A stretch of DNA of 64,000 nucleotides. Source: G963692885 sp964657395. Lineage in GTDB: Bacteria > Acidobacteriota > Terriglobia > Terriglobales > Acidobacteriaceae. Shown in pieces: positions 17,539 through 26,450 of this stretch (position 1 is the first letter of the stretch; every line of letters begins with the position of its first letter). Where the stretch lies: contig CAZZUX010000001.1 of the NCBI GenBank assembly GCA_964657395.1, positions 62,001-126,000 on the forward strand, given 5' to 3'. The translations under genes were made by a program, and so were the position numbers. The notes beneath the pieces are model-generated. The model was given only the letters and a program-made list of their open reading frames with translations. It was not told the origin of the DNA and ran no database searches.

Positions 17539-20500
17539 ATGTCGAACCATTCTCTTCGTGCAACCCGCAGTGTCACGAGGCTCTTCGCCGGAGTCCTGAG
17601 TATTTGTGCAGCCGGCATGGCCTTGAACGCCTCAGCGCAGACGACCGAAGCTGTCGCGGCGGCTGTCCCTCAGATCACCCAGGCCGTGGACAATGCCTCG
17701 AAGGTCACTCTGCCAGGAACGGTTCACCCTCTGGCGCAGGCGAAGTACGATCGCGGCGCGGTCCCATCTTCCTTCCAGGCACCACGCGTGCAGATGATGC
17801 TGCAGCGCCCTCCCGAGCGAGAAGAGGCACTGAAGAAGTTCATTGCCAGTGCAAATGACAAGAGTTCGCCGAGCTATCACAAGTGGGTAACGCCGGATCA
17901 ATTCGGCAAGCTGTACGGCCCGGCAGACTCAGATGTGCAGCAGGTCACGGCCTGGATGCAGTCGCAGGGGCTGACGGTCAACAAGATCAATCGCGGCCGG
18001 TCCATCGTTGAATTTGGTGGAAGTGCTGCGCAGATCCAGGCGGCGTTTGGCACATCCATTCATGCCTATGTTGTGAATGGTGAGACGCACTATGCCAACG
18101 CAACCCCCATCCAGATTCCCGCAGCCCTGAAGCCGGCGATCAAAGGCATCGCTTCGCTGAACAACTTCAAGCTGCACTCCAGCGCCAAGGTGCTGGGTAC
18201 CGGTACCTACTCGCCGAAAACGCACAAAGGCACTGCCAACTGGAACTATCCCGAAGGCACCACAAGCGAATTCTTCTATGTCGCTCCTGGCGATCTTGCG
18301 GTCGAATATGACACCGCGCCACTGCTAACAGCGGGAACGAATGGAGCCGGCGTCACGATCGGCATCATCAATGATTCGAACGTAGATACGACGCTGTTCA
18401 ACGCGTACCGTACCCTCTTCAACCTGCCGGCGACGACCTTGCAGGTAACAGTAGACGGCAATGATCCTGGAGTTAACAGCGATTCAATTGAGGCCTACCT
18501 CGATGTCGAACAATCCGGTGCCGTAGCCCCTGGTGCGACCCTCGACCTGTATGTAGGGGAAAGCTCGGCGCTGAGCAATGGCCTCGACCTGGCTACCGTG
18601 CGGGCCGTGGATGACGATACGGCACAGGTGCTGAACCTGAGCTTTGGTGCGTGCGAATTCGTCCTGGGCGCCAGCGGAAATGCCTTCTACAACCAGATTT
18701 GGGAAGAGGCCGCGGCCCAGGGTCAGACGGTCCTGGTATCGAGCGGCGACAGTGGCTCCGAAGCGTGCTATCCAAGCGGTTATTACGGATTGTCTGTCAG
18801 CGGTACGGCTTCCACGCCTTACAACATTGCAGTCGGTGGCACGGACTTCTATTACAGCGACTACACCACGCCCACCAGCAATGGTCTGCCCGCAAGCTTC
18901 AACAGCTTCTGGAATCCTGCAACCACCAGCACCACGCCCACAACTTCCATTACCGGTTACATTCCTGAGCAGCCCTGGAATGGTTCCGTCTACGGCCTGA
19001 ACCTGGCGACCTATGGAAACGGCGGGGCAAGCCCGACTCCTGAAGGCGGCGGCGGTGGAGCCAGTTCGTGCACCAGCCAGACACCACAGAACCAATGCAT
19101 CGGCGGCTATGCCAAGCCCTCTTATCAGTCATCCGTTACGCCGGCCGATACTGTCCGGGATATTCCCGACGTCTCGCTGTTTGCGTCAAACGGGTTTAAT
19201 TACAGCGCCTACCCGATCTGCGCCAGTCCGGGCGACTGCAATACGGATGGACAATCGTCGACCCCTGCCACTGTGACAGGCATTGGCGGCACCTCGGCAT
19301 CAGCACCGGCCTTCGCCGGCATCATGGCAATGGTTGTTCAGAAATACGGGGCGCAAGGCCAGGCGAACTACACGCTCTATCCATTACAGAAGCAGTTCCC
19401 GGCAGCCTTCCACGATGTGACCGCCGGCAGCAACAACGAGCCGTGTGATCCCACCAGCCAGTACGACCTGACGGCCTGCACGGCAGACTCGTCCGGCGGT
19501 GGCACCTACTCAGTTCAGGACTATGCTGCCGCCGCCGGTTATGACGAGGCTTCGGGACTTGGCAGCGTCGATGCCAACGTCCTGGTCAGCGACTGGAACA
19601 AGGTGAGCTTTACCAGCACCACAACAGCGTTGACGGTCAACCCGACGACCATCACGCATGGCGCTTCGGTGACGCTGTCGGCCGCTGTGACGTCCTCAAG
19701 TGCAACCGGCGATGTCGCTTTCATCAGCAGCACCCCGTTACCGAACAACAAGAGCCTCGGTTTCGGAACGCTGGCCAGCGGCGTGGCCTCTGTGACCTCG
19801 CCATCCTCGACAGTCTCCAACCTGCCGGGCGGCACTTACAACATCACTGCTCAGTACGAAGGGGATGGCACCTACGCGCCGAGCACATCGACGGCCCAGA
19901 GCATCACTGTTAATCCTGAAAACAGCACCACCTACGAGAACGCTTTCAACTACTACCAGGGAGAGGTGATCGCCACCGGTGCGACCAATGTTCCTTACGG
20001 GACCTCAATAGCAATCGAAGCTCAGCCGGTAGGCACTGCCGTTTCGCAAACATCGCCCACTGTGAACAGCTTGAACAGCGACGGCGTGGCCACCGGCAAC
20101 GTGGTCTTCACGGATGGATCGCTCACAGCGACCGAGGCGATCAATGCCTTCGGCGTAGCCAGCTGGAACCCGGGTACGTTCGTGATCGGACCCCATTCAG
20201 TGACTGCGAAATTCTCGGGTGACGCCAGCTTCAACGCGTCAACCTCGGCTGCGACCACTTTCACTGTGATTAAAGGAACGCCGCTGGTCAACGTCGTTCC
20301 AACGCTGACGGCACAGCAGACCGGGCAAAACCTGACAGTACAGGTGAAGCTCTGCAACGCTGAGGCAACCGGCACCACTCCGCCGACAGGTTGCGGGCTG
20401 GGCGCAGGCCTGGCGCCTACAGGAAGTGTTACGGTCACGGCAGGCAGCCAGACGCAGACTGCTACGCTTGCAGCCTTCAACACTGGCAGCGGGATCCCGG

Positions 20501-21771
20501 GAATCAGCACGGTGGGTGCCGGTAATTACAGCATCGCTACTGTGACCTTCCCCAGTGTTCCTGCAGGCGTGACAAGCGTGACTGCCAGCTACTCCGGGGA
20601 CTCGAACTGGAACACCACTTCCGGATCGGCGGCATTCAGCACTGCAGCGGGCAGCCTGACGCATTCCACAACCACTCTCACGGTAACTCCTGCCACAGGT
20701 ACGAACAACGCAACAGCCTTCAGCTTCACATCGGTCATAACAGGAACCGGCACGCTGGCGCCGACTGGCGAGGTCACGATCCTGAACAACGGAACGAGTC
20801 TTGGCTCGATTACGCTGACCGCCTCTCCGGGCCAGGTAGTCATAGCGGGTGATGTTGTTACCGTCACCTTCAGTGTGTCCGGCATTAACAGCGACGGCGG
20901 CACCAACCAGTTCGTTGCCGTCTACTCGGGCGATACAACCTACGCAGGCTCGAGTTCAACAGCAGCAAGCGGTACGGCCGACCAGAGCGACTTCAACCTG
21001 TCCACGCAGAATGCCGCAGTCACGATCGCAGCGGGAAGCTCTGGAACGGCTGCTGTCAATCTGAATTCGATTGCCGGCTTCAATTCGGCAGTAAACCTGA
21101 CCTGCTCGAGCCCCATCACTGGCATTACCTGCACTGTAAACCCGGGATCGGTGACGGTGAACGGCCCACAGACAGCCACAGTGACGATCAATGTCGCTTC
21201 CAACGTCGCCGGCAACAACAGGCTGCGCCTGTGGCTAAGCGGTGGTGGCGCGGCGCTTGCTTGTGTCCTGTTCCTTGGGATACCAGCGCGGCGCCGCAAC
21301 TGGCGCTCGATGCTTGGCATGCTTTGCTTCGTAGTATTAACGGCCAACATCGGCTGCGGCGGCGGTGGAGGCAGCAGCAGCGGCGGGGACAGCAGCACGG
21401 GTACGACGGCGACGCCGGTCTTCTCTCCGGCTGGCGGCACCTACTCAACAGCGCAGACAGTGACCATTACTGACTCAACCGCGGGAGCGACGATTTACTT
21501 CACTACGGATGGCTCCACGCCCACGACGTCGTCCGCGAAGTACACCGCTGCTCTCGCAATTGGAAGCTCAGGAACGGTGAAAGCCATCGCGTCCTCCAGT
21601 GGCAACAACAACAGCGCAGTGGCTGCGGCGAGCTACGTCATCAGCGCTGCAGGCGGCGGTTCGGGAGGTGCCGGCACGGCAGTTCCGTCGAACGTAGTCA
21701 CGATCACCGGTACGTCCACCGGTCCCAACCCCGAGACTCACAACGTCACCATCCAGGTAGCTGTCCAGTAA
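17539..21771 (+). CDS. Giant S53 (pro-kumamolisin) peptidase with Ig-like repeats and chitobiase-type tail
   Basis: 1410 residues from the ATG at 17539, which has AAAGG five bases upstream (a GTG two codons earlier is possible). Signal peptide (residues about 10-34), pro-kumamolisin activation domain (about 40-210), S53 serine-carboxyl peptidase domain (about 240-690) with Glu318 and Asp322 in SIEAYLDVE, oxyanion Asp404 in SSGDSGS and Ser586 in GGTSASAP. Then about four Ig-like Big_3_5-type repeats (about 700-1220). A membrane-like segment with RRR-W and a second hydrophobic stretch ending NIGCGGGG (about 1233-1280) follows, then a glycine/serine linker and a CHB_HEX-type beta domain (ATPVFSPAGGTYSTAQTVTITD..ATIYFTTDGSTPT). 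Acid-active secreted protease expected. Long multidomain S53 proteins of this type are a hallmark of acidobacteria. Confidence 0.92.
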   Translation: MSNHSLRATRSVTRLFAGVLSICAAGMALNASAQTTEAVAAAVPQITQAVDNASKVTLPGTVHPLAQAKYDRGAVPSSFQAPRVQMMLQRPPEREEALKKFIASANDKSSPSYHKWVTPDQFGKLYGPADSDVQQVTAWMQSQGLTVNKINRGRSIVEFGGSAAQIQAAFGTSIHAYVVNGETHYANATPIQIPAALKPAIKGIASLNNFKLHSSAKVLGTGTYSPKTHKGTANWNYPEGTTSEFFYVAPGDLAVEYDTAPLLTAGTNGAGVTIGIINDSNVDTTLFNAYRTLFNLPATTLQVTVDGNDPGVNSDSIEAYLDVEQSGAVAPGATLDLYVGESSALSNGLDLATVRAVDDDTAQVLNLSFGACEFVLGASGNAFYNQIWEEAAAQGQTVLVSSGDSGSEACYPSGYYGLSVSGTASTPYNIAVGGTDFYYSDYTTPTSNGLPASFNSFWNPATTSTTPTTSITGYIPEQPWNGSVYGLNLATYGNGGASPTPEGGGGGASSCTSQTPQNQCIGGYAKPSYQSSVTPADTVRDIPDVSLFASNGFNYSAYPICASPGDCNTDGQSSTPATVTGIGGTSASAPAFAGIMAMVVQKYGAQGQANYTLYPLQKQFPAAFHDVTAGSNNEPCDPTSQYDLTACTADSSGGGTYSVQDYAAAAGYDEASGLGSVDANVLVSDWNKVSFTSTTTALTVNPTTITHGASVTLSAAVTSSSATGDVAFISSTPLPNNKSLGFGTLASGVASVTSPSSTVSNLPGGTYNITAQYEGDGTYAPSTSTAQSITVNPENSTTYENAFNYYQGEVIATGATNVPYGTSIAIEAQPVGTAVSQTSPTVNSLNSDGVATGNVVFTDGSLTATEAINAFGVASWNPGTFVIGPHSVTAKFSGDASFNASTSAATTFTVIKGTPLVNVVPTLTAQQTGQNLTVQVKLCNAEATGTTPPTGCGLGAGLAPTGSVTVTAGSQTQTATLAAFNTGSGIPGISTVGAGNYSIATVTFPSVPAGVTSVTASYSGDSNWNTTSGSAAFSTAAGSLTHSTTTLTVTPATGTNNATAFSFTSVITGTGTLAPTGEVTILNNGTSLGSITLTASPGQVVIAGDVVTVTFSVSGINSDGGTNQFVAVYSGDTTYAGSSSTAASGTADQSDFNLSTQNAAVTIAAGSSGTAAVNLNSIAGFNSAVNLTCSSPITGITCTVNPGSVTVNGPQTATVTINVASNVAGNNRLRLWLSGGGAALACVLFLGIPARRRNWRSMLGMLCFVVLTANIGCGGGGGSSSGGDSSTGTTATPVFSPAGGTYSTAQTVTITDSTAGATIYFTTDGSTPTTSSAKYTAALAIGSSGTVKAIASSSGNNNSAVAAASYVISAAGGGSGGAGTAVPSNVVTITGTSTGPNPETHNVTIQVAVQ

Positions 21772-21789
21772 AGAAGCTGCCCTAACCAA

Positions 21790-21818
21790 AAGAGGCCATC
21801 CATAACGGGTGGCCTCTT
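21790..21818. terminator. Bidirectional terminator between converging genes
   Basis: AAGAGGCCA (21790-21798) pairs perfectly with TGGCCTCTT (21810-21818) around an 11-base loop. On the plus strand the stem is followed by CTGCTTCC, on the minus strand by TTGG after four T in total. It sits between the ends of the S53 peptidase gene and the converging GH57 gene and can serve both. Confidence 0.7.
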
Positions 21819-21843
21819 CTGCTTCCAGGTGCCTTGATGCTTG

Positions 21844-23583
21844 TCAGCGTTCCACCGGCTCCCGCTTTGCCCAGAGTCCAGGGTCAATGGCGGGAAAGAT
21901 GTTGTCGCGATCCTCGATGGCAATCAGCTTCTGCAATGAGTCATTGCTGAGGCCGTTAATTACTTCGAACTCATTCCAGAGACTTTCCAGGCTTTTCAAT
22001 TGGTCCAGGTGTGTCAAGAAGCGCATCTCGGCGTAATCGCGCGCGGCCTCGGTAGTGATAAGGAATTGCCAGTCGGAGGACTCCAGCAGTAGAAGCTCAC
22101 GGCAAAGTTGTTTTGCGATACGCTCACCCATGCCACCGTCGCGCCACTTATCGTCTGAGACCAGGACGCGCACGCGCTCCTCGGCTGCGTAGATGTGAGT
22201 CCAGGTCCATGCCGTGTCCGCATTGAGCCAGACGCTGTTGTTGCCTTCCTTGCCCCATGAGCCTTCCGGCATCTCGATGAAGCCGCTCGGCGGATAATCT
22301 TCCAGGTAGTCTCCCGCACGAATCAGCTTGACGGGCGACTGCAGCCGGTCGAGCGTGCGTACGACCTGTTCCAGCCAGAGCGGACCTTCGAACCACCAGT
22401 GGCCAAACAACTCAGCGTCAAAAAGCGCCGAGAGGATGGGCGGTGTGTCGCCGATCATGCTGCTGCTGAGAGCATCCAGCAGCAATCCCGCGAAGTGCTC
22501 GGCATGCGCAACAGTGCGGGCGATGGCGCGCTCCGGGCAGTATGGCTGCTTAAGCGCCATGTCGATACGGGAGTCGGTGACACGCCAGTAGCGATGTCCT
22601 CCCGGCCAGCGTTTCTTGTGGAAGTCCAGATACTCGCCGTCCCCGGGATAGCCGCGCTCGCCACTCCAGACCTGCAGGCCGGTCTGAGGATCCCGGGCCA
22701 GCACTGAAACCGGGTTGCGCTGGGCAAGCGGCCCATCCGCATAGTAGGGCCGATAGACGTCGCGAAGATCGCTGCTGCTGAGCAGGTCGGATAGAATCCG
22801 CGGCTGCTGCTCGTATGGAGTAAACCTGAGAGACTGCCTCACCAGGTGAGTGTCGACGAAGAAGTAGCGAAGGCCGCTCAAAGCAATGACTTCCTCTGTT
22901 CCGACGCGGTCAGCGGACGGACGATCAGCAGTGTCCTGCGGTCCATCAGCAGAGGCGACAGGCTGCTGCCAACGGCCGGCCGGACGGTAGCCGCATTCCG
23001 GGATCCAGATACCGCGTGGGTGTTTGCCCAGGTGTCGTTGATGCGTGGCAACTCCGGTCTTGACCTGGGCTACGCAGCTTTCATCGTTGCCGAGCAGCGG
23101 AAGATAGCCGTGGGTAGCGGCAGAGGTGAACAACTCTACCTGACCGGTCTCCTCGAAATAACGGAAGCTGCCGAGGATGTCGCTGCCGAGTGCCTCGTAT
23201 TCGTCCAGAGCCTGGCGATAGTAGCGCTGCCAGAAGCGTGCTGTCTCCGCAAAGATCGTCTCGCCGGTCTGCGAAAAAAGGGTCTCGTCTTCACGCGCAG
23301 CATCATGCTTGCGTTGGAGATATTTCGGAAATTCTGCCTTGAAGGTGGGGTGAGCGAGCTGCTCGATCAGGATGGGCGAAAGATTGATATTGGCATTGAG
23401 CGAAAGTCCGTCCCGCTCCAGGTTGCGCAGAAGACGCAGTAGCGGCAGGTAGGTTTCGGCCGCGGCTTCGAGCAGCCACTCCAGCCCGTGCGGCCAGGTG
23501 CCATGATGGATGACGTAGGGCAGATGAGCGTGCAGGGTGAATGTGACATAACCCCTGAGCCGGGCAGCGCTTGTATCTGTCAT
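21844..23583 (-). CDS. GH57 1,4-alpha-glucan branching enzyme
   Basis: 579 residues. Glycoside hydrolase family 57 of the archaeal/bacterial branching-enzyme type: LHAHLPYV (residues 17-24), the catalytic nucleophile Glu196 in GIWIPECGYRP, and the acid/base Asp in LFDAELFGHWWFEGPLWL in the second half, then a C-terminal helical DUF1957-like part. It makes alpha-1,6 branches in glycogen. An insertion around residues 205-225 (ADGPQDTADRPSADRVGTEE) is poorly conserved. No other glycogen gene is adjacent. Its end faces the S53 peptidase gene across a shared terminator. Confidence 0.9.
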   Translation of the reverse strand: MTDTSAARLRGYVTFTLHAHLPYVIHHGTWPHGLEWLLEAAAETYLPLLRLLRNLERDGLSLNANINLSPILIEQLAHPTFKAEFPKYLQRKHDAAREDETLFSQTGETIFAETARFWQRYYRQALDEYEALGSDILGSFRYFEETGQVELFTSAATHGYLPLLGNDESCVAQVKTGVATHQRHLGKHPRGIWIPECGYRPAGRWQQPVASADGPQDTADRPSADRVGTEEVIALSGLRYFFVDTHLVRQSLRFTPYEQQPRILSDLLSSSDLRDVYRPYYADGPLAQRNPVSVLARDPQTGLQVWSGERGYPGDGEYLDFHKKRWPGGHRYWRVTDSRIDMALKQPYCPERAIARTVAHAEHFAGLLLDALSSSMIGDTPPILSALFDAELFGHWWFEGPLWLEQVVRTLDRLQSPVKLIRAGDYLEDYPPSGFIEMPEGSWGKEGNNSVWLNADTAWTWTHIYAAEERVRVLVSDDKWRDGGMGERIAKQLCRELLLLESSDWQFLITTEAARDYAEMRFLTHLDQLKSLESLWNEFEVINGLSNDSLQKLIAIEDRDNIFPAIDPGLWAKREPVER

Positions 23584-23942
23584 TGCTCTCTTTTTCTTAG
23601 TTAGCTGCTGCTCATACTACGGACTGTTCCGGGAATCGCAAAACAGGGAAGCGGCCGCTGGTGAAAAGATGTTGCGGTGATGGTACGGGCTGTTCATAGG
23701 CAGAACTTCAGCAAACGTCATCTTCAAAGCTACCGCATGCAGATGCGAAGGCTGCTCACAACTCGCCGCAGGCTGTCAACGCAACATCGATACCCTCATC
23801 TACTCGCCATCAGAGAGGCTGGCAGCGAAAAGCCGTTACAGGGCATCTCTACAGGAGCAGACCAGGTTTGGTCCGGCGGTGCACACTTTGTTACTATGCA
23901 GGCGCGTGCCGGAAAACAAAACGGATGCAAGGAGATAGCTTC
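23584..23942. other. Gap between GH57 gene and ytxH-like gene
   Basis: 359 bases. It holds the promoters of both neighbours. TTGGTC at about 23859 and TACTAT at about 23893 may be the -35/-10 of the YtxH gene. A 106-codon frame (23677-23997) crosses the start of the YtxH gene out of frame and has basic, low-complexity product; it is regarded as a shadow. No RNA gene is recognised. Confidence 0.45.
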
Positions 23943-24440
23943 ATGTCAGATAAACAGTCGGGTGGCTTTGGGTGGTTTTTGGCCGGGCTTGGCGTAGGAG
24001 CGGCGATCGGCGTGCTGTACGCCCCCAAGTCGGGTGACGAGACGCGCGATGTACTTGCCACTCAGGCGCGTGAGAAAGCGGAGTACGTGAAGCAGCGTTC
24101 ACGGGATGCGGTCGACACAGGCAAAACGCAGGTCGCCAACTACGTGGATAAGGGTAAAGAACAGGTGGGTCAGTATGTCGACAAGAGCAAGGACCTTGTC
24201 GATCGCGGACGCGCACAGTGGGATCAGTATGTCGACCGCGGGCGCCAGGTCGCTTCGGACCAGGTCAGTAAGTTCTCGGCCGCCGTCGACGCGAGTAAGG
24301 ACGCCTATGTCAATGCTGCCGGAGCGTCGCCTATCGAACATGGTCGACAGGCTGTGAACGACCAGGCGAACAAGGTGAATGCTGCGGTGGAAGCAGGCGT
24401 GAAAACCTATCGCGAGACTCCGGGCGATAACCTGATATAA
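23943..24440 (+). CDS. YtxH-domain protein
   Basis: 165 residues from an ATG preceded by AAGGAG nine bases upstream. N-terminal YtxH domain: a glycine-rich membrane segment GGFGWFLAGLGVGAAIGVLYAPKSGDETR (residues about 7-35) with the typical YAPKSGxETR end. The rest is a charged helix with near-repeats of YVDKGKEQVGQYVDKSKDLVDRGRAQW, likely a coiled coil or amphipathic helix. YtxH proteins are small envelope/stress proteins of unknown biochemistry and often sit next to DUF948 (YtxG) genes, as here across the assembly gap. Confidence 0.85.
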   Translation: MSDKQSGGFGWFLAGLGVGAAIGVLYAPKSGDETRDVLATQAREKAEYVKQRSRDAVDTGKTQVANYVDKGKEQVGQYVDKSKDLVDRGRAQWDQYVDRGRQVASDQVSKFSAAVDASKDAYVNAAGASPIEHGRQAVNDQANKVNAAVEAGVKTYRETPGDNLI

Positions 24441-24501
24441 CCCCTGCCGGGGCAGGTCGCAGCGAGAAAAACCTGTCCCGGTCTGTACTTACGAACTACA
24501 C

Positions 24502-24601
24502 NNNNNNNNNNNNNNNNNNNNNNNNNNNNNNNNNNNNNNNNNNNNNNNNNNNNNNNNNNNNNNNNNNNNNNNNNNNNNNNNNNNNNNNNNNNNNNNNNNN
24601 N
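24502..24601. other. Assembly gap (100 N)
   Basis: Exactly 100 undetermined bases, the usual placeholder for a scaffold gap of unknown size. The sequence is therefore a draft. Genes between the YtxH and the DUF948 gene may be missing. Confidence 0.99.
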
Positions 24602-24622
24602 CGAACGAGAGACCTGAAGACA

Positions 24623-25276
24623 ATGCATATGGATGCACAGACAGTAACCCTGATCTTTACGATCGTGACAGGGATAGGCGTTCTCCTTCAGGCTGCTGTT
24701 CTTTTCGGGATTGCCCTCGGCCTTCGCGAAACGCAGAAGAAGCTCCTCGGGCTGACTGAGCGCCTGGAAGAGCACATTGTGCCAGTGATCTCCACCAGCC
24801 GAGGGCTGCTTGAAGACATCTCGCCAAAAGTGAAGACAATTACCAGCAACCTGGTGGACGCGAGCGGGACCCTGCGGGCGCAGGCTGAAAATGTCGGTCA
24901 CGTTGTGAACGATGCTGCTGCACGCACCAGCCGACAGACTGCGCGCGTCGACTCGATGATAAGTTCCACACTGAACAACATTGGAAATGCCACGGCTGCA
25001 GTTGAGAAATCGATAGCAGGTCCGCTGCGCCAGGTGAACGGCGTTCTCGCTGGCCTGAGAGCAGGAATCGAAACTCTGGGAGCAAGGCCCGGACAGCGTC
25101 CCGTAAAGCCGACTGAGACGCGTACAACAGCCGGGTTCACAGCATCAGACAGTGCCAGCACCTCAGGCACGCCGTTCCGGGAAACTACGCCGATAGACTC
25201 GACTGCCCAGGCAGAGATCACTCCGGAAGCTGCGGCAAGGTTTGTGCGGGATCGCGTTGCTACCGAGCGGCGTTAA
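24623..25276 (+). CDS. DUF948-type (YtxG-like) membrane protein
   Basis: 217 residues. One N-terminal membrane helix (TVTLIFTIVTGIGVLLQAAVLFGIAL, residues about 7-32) followed by a long helical region with regularly spaced hydrophobic residues and Thr/Ser (VPVISTSRGLLEDISPKVKTITSNLVDASGTLRAQAENV), typical of DUF948/methyl-accepting-like coiled coils. The last 65 residues are Thr/Ser/Pro-rich and probably disordered. Partner of the YtxH-like gene; both are envelope-associated proteins of unknown function. The start is 22 bases after the assembly gap, so upstream signals are not visible. Confidence 0.75.
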   Translation: MHMDAQTVTLIFTIVTGIGVLLQAAVLFGIALGLRETQKKLLGLTERLEEHIVPVISTSRGLLEDISPKVKTITSNLVDASGTLRAQAENVGHVVNDAAARTSRQTARVDSMISSTLNNIGNATAAVEKSIAGPLRQVNGVLAGLRAGIETLGARPGQRPVKPTETRTTAGFTASDSASTSGTPFRETTPIDSTAQAEITPEAAARFVRDRVATERR

Positions 25277-25297
25277 GCAGCTTATTTTGACGGTCTG

Positions 25298-26446
25298 TCA
25301 GACGATCCATCCCCCGCCCAGAACTTCATCCCCCTGGTAGAAGACCGCCGACTGACCGGGAGTCACCGCGCGGACAGGCTCGTCGAAGGTCACGCTGACC
25401 TCATCATCGCCATTCATCTCCAAGGTCGCGGCTGCCGGCTCGTGCCGATGGCGGATCTTGACACTTGCCCGTACCGAACGGGTTAGCGTCTCAACGGTAA
25501 TCCAATTCAGTTGACGCGCTACGAGCCTGGTTGTCAGAAGATCTTCTTCTGGTCCCACTGTAACGCGGTGAGATTGCGGATCAATCTGCAGGACATAGAG
25601 CGGGTCGGACGAGGCCAGGCCAAGGCCCTTCCGCTGACCTACCGTGAAGTTGTGGATGCCGGCATGTTCGCCCTTCACCACACCGCCAGCGGTCACTAGT
25701 TCTCCAGCCGTGTCTGGAACGGTTTGGCCCTGCTCGTCAAGGTAAGCATCGATAAACTTTTTATAGTCGCCGCCTGGCACGAAGCAGATCTCCTGCGAAT
25801 CCGGCTTTCCGGCAAGCGCCAGTTTGTGGTCACGGGCCATGTCGCGCACCTGCGGCTTGGTGTAATTGCCAAGTGGGAACAGCGTATGCGCGAGCTGGTC
25901 CTGGGTAAGTCCGAAGAGAAAGTAGGTCTGGTCCTTGCTGCTGTCGGCTGGCCGCTTTAGAATCCATCGATTGCGCTTTGGATCGTACTCGTTTCGCGCA
26001 TAGTGGCCGGTTGCGATCAGGTCGGCGCCGATCTGGCGTGCAGTCAGCAGCAACTGGTCAAACTTCAGGTGGTTATTGCAAAGCGAGCAGGGAATCGGCG
26101 TGCGACCGGCCAGGTACTCGCTCACGAAAGGCTTCACAACAGCCTCTTCGAAGCGATCCTGCTGGTTGACGAGGTAGTAGGGGATGCCGATGTCTTCGGC
26201 CACGCGTCGTGCGTCGTAGACGTCATCAATGGAGCAGCAGCGACCCTGCACCTGCTCGGACATGCCTTCGCGGCCAGCCAGCCGACGCTGATTCCAGAGC
26301 TGCAGCGTAAGGCCGATCAGGTTGTAGCCTTCTGCCTGGAGCATGGCCGCCACTGTCGATGAGTCGACACCGCCGGACATGGCGACGGCTATGGTCTTGG
26401 TTCCGATCTGCGGGGACAGAATCGACTCGGTTGATATCACAGCCAT
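25298..26446 (-). CDS. mnmA: tRNA-specific 2-thiouridylase
   Basis: 382 residues from the ATG at 26446, four bases after the cysteine desulfurase stop; the longer frame upstream only overlaps that gene. It activates U34 of Lys, Glu and Gln tRNAs with ATP and inserts sulfur. Visible are the PP-loop SGGVDSSTVAAML, the first catalytic Cys in IPCSLCNNHLKF, and the second in SQEICFVPGGDY, the two cysteines that carry and release the persulfide. Sulfur comes from the cysteine desulfurase encoded directly upstream in the same operon. Confidence 0.95.
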   Translation of the reverse strand: MAVISTESILSPQIGTKTIAVAMSGGVDSSTVAAMLQAEGYNLIGLTLQLWNQRRLAGREGMSEQVQGRCCSIDDVYDARRVAEDIGIPYYLVNQQDRFEEAVVKPFVSEYLAGRTPIPCSLCNNHLKFDQLLLTARQIGADLIATGHYARNEYDPKRNRWILKRPADSSKDQTYFLFGLTQDQLAHTLFPLGNYTKPQVRDMARDHKLALAGKPDSQEICFVPGGDYKKFIDAYLDEQGQTVPDTAGELVTAGGVVKGEHAGIHNFTVGQRKGLGLASSDPLYVLQIDPQSHRVTVGPEEDLLTTRLVARQLNWITVETLTRSVRASVKIRHRHEPAAATLEMNGDDEVSVTFDEPVRAVTPGQSAVFYQGDEVLGGGWIV

Positions 26447-26450
26447 TGGA

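Noticed and set aside
23677..23997. 106-codon frame before the YtxH gene
   Set aside because: Crosses the true YtxH start out of frame; basic low-complexity product, no RBS.
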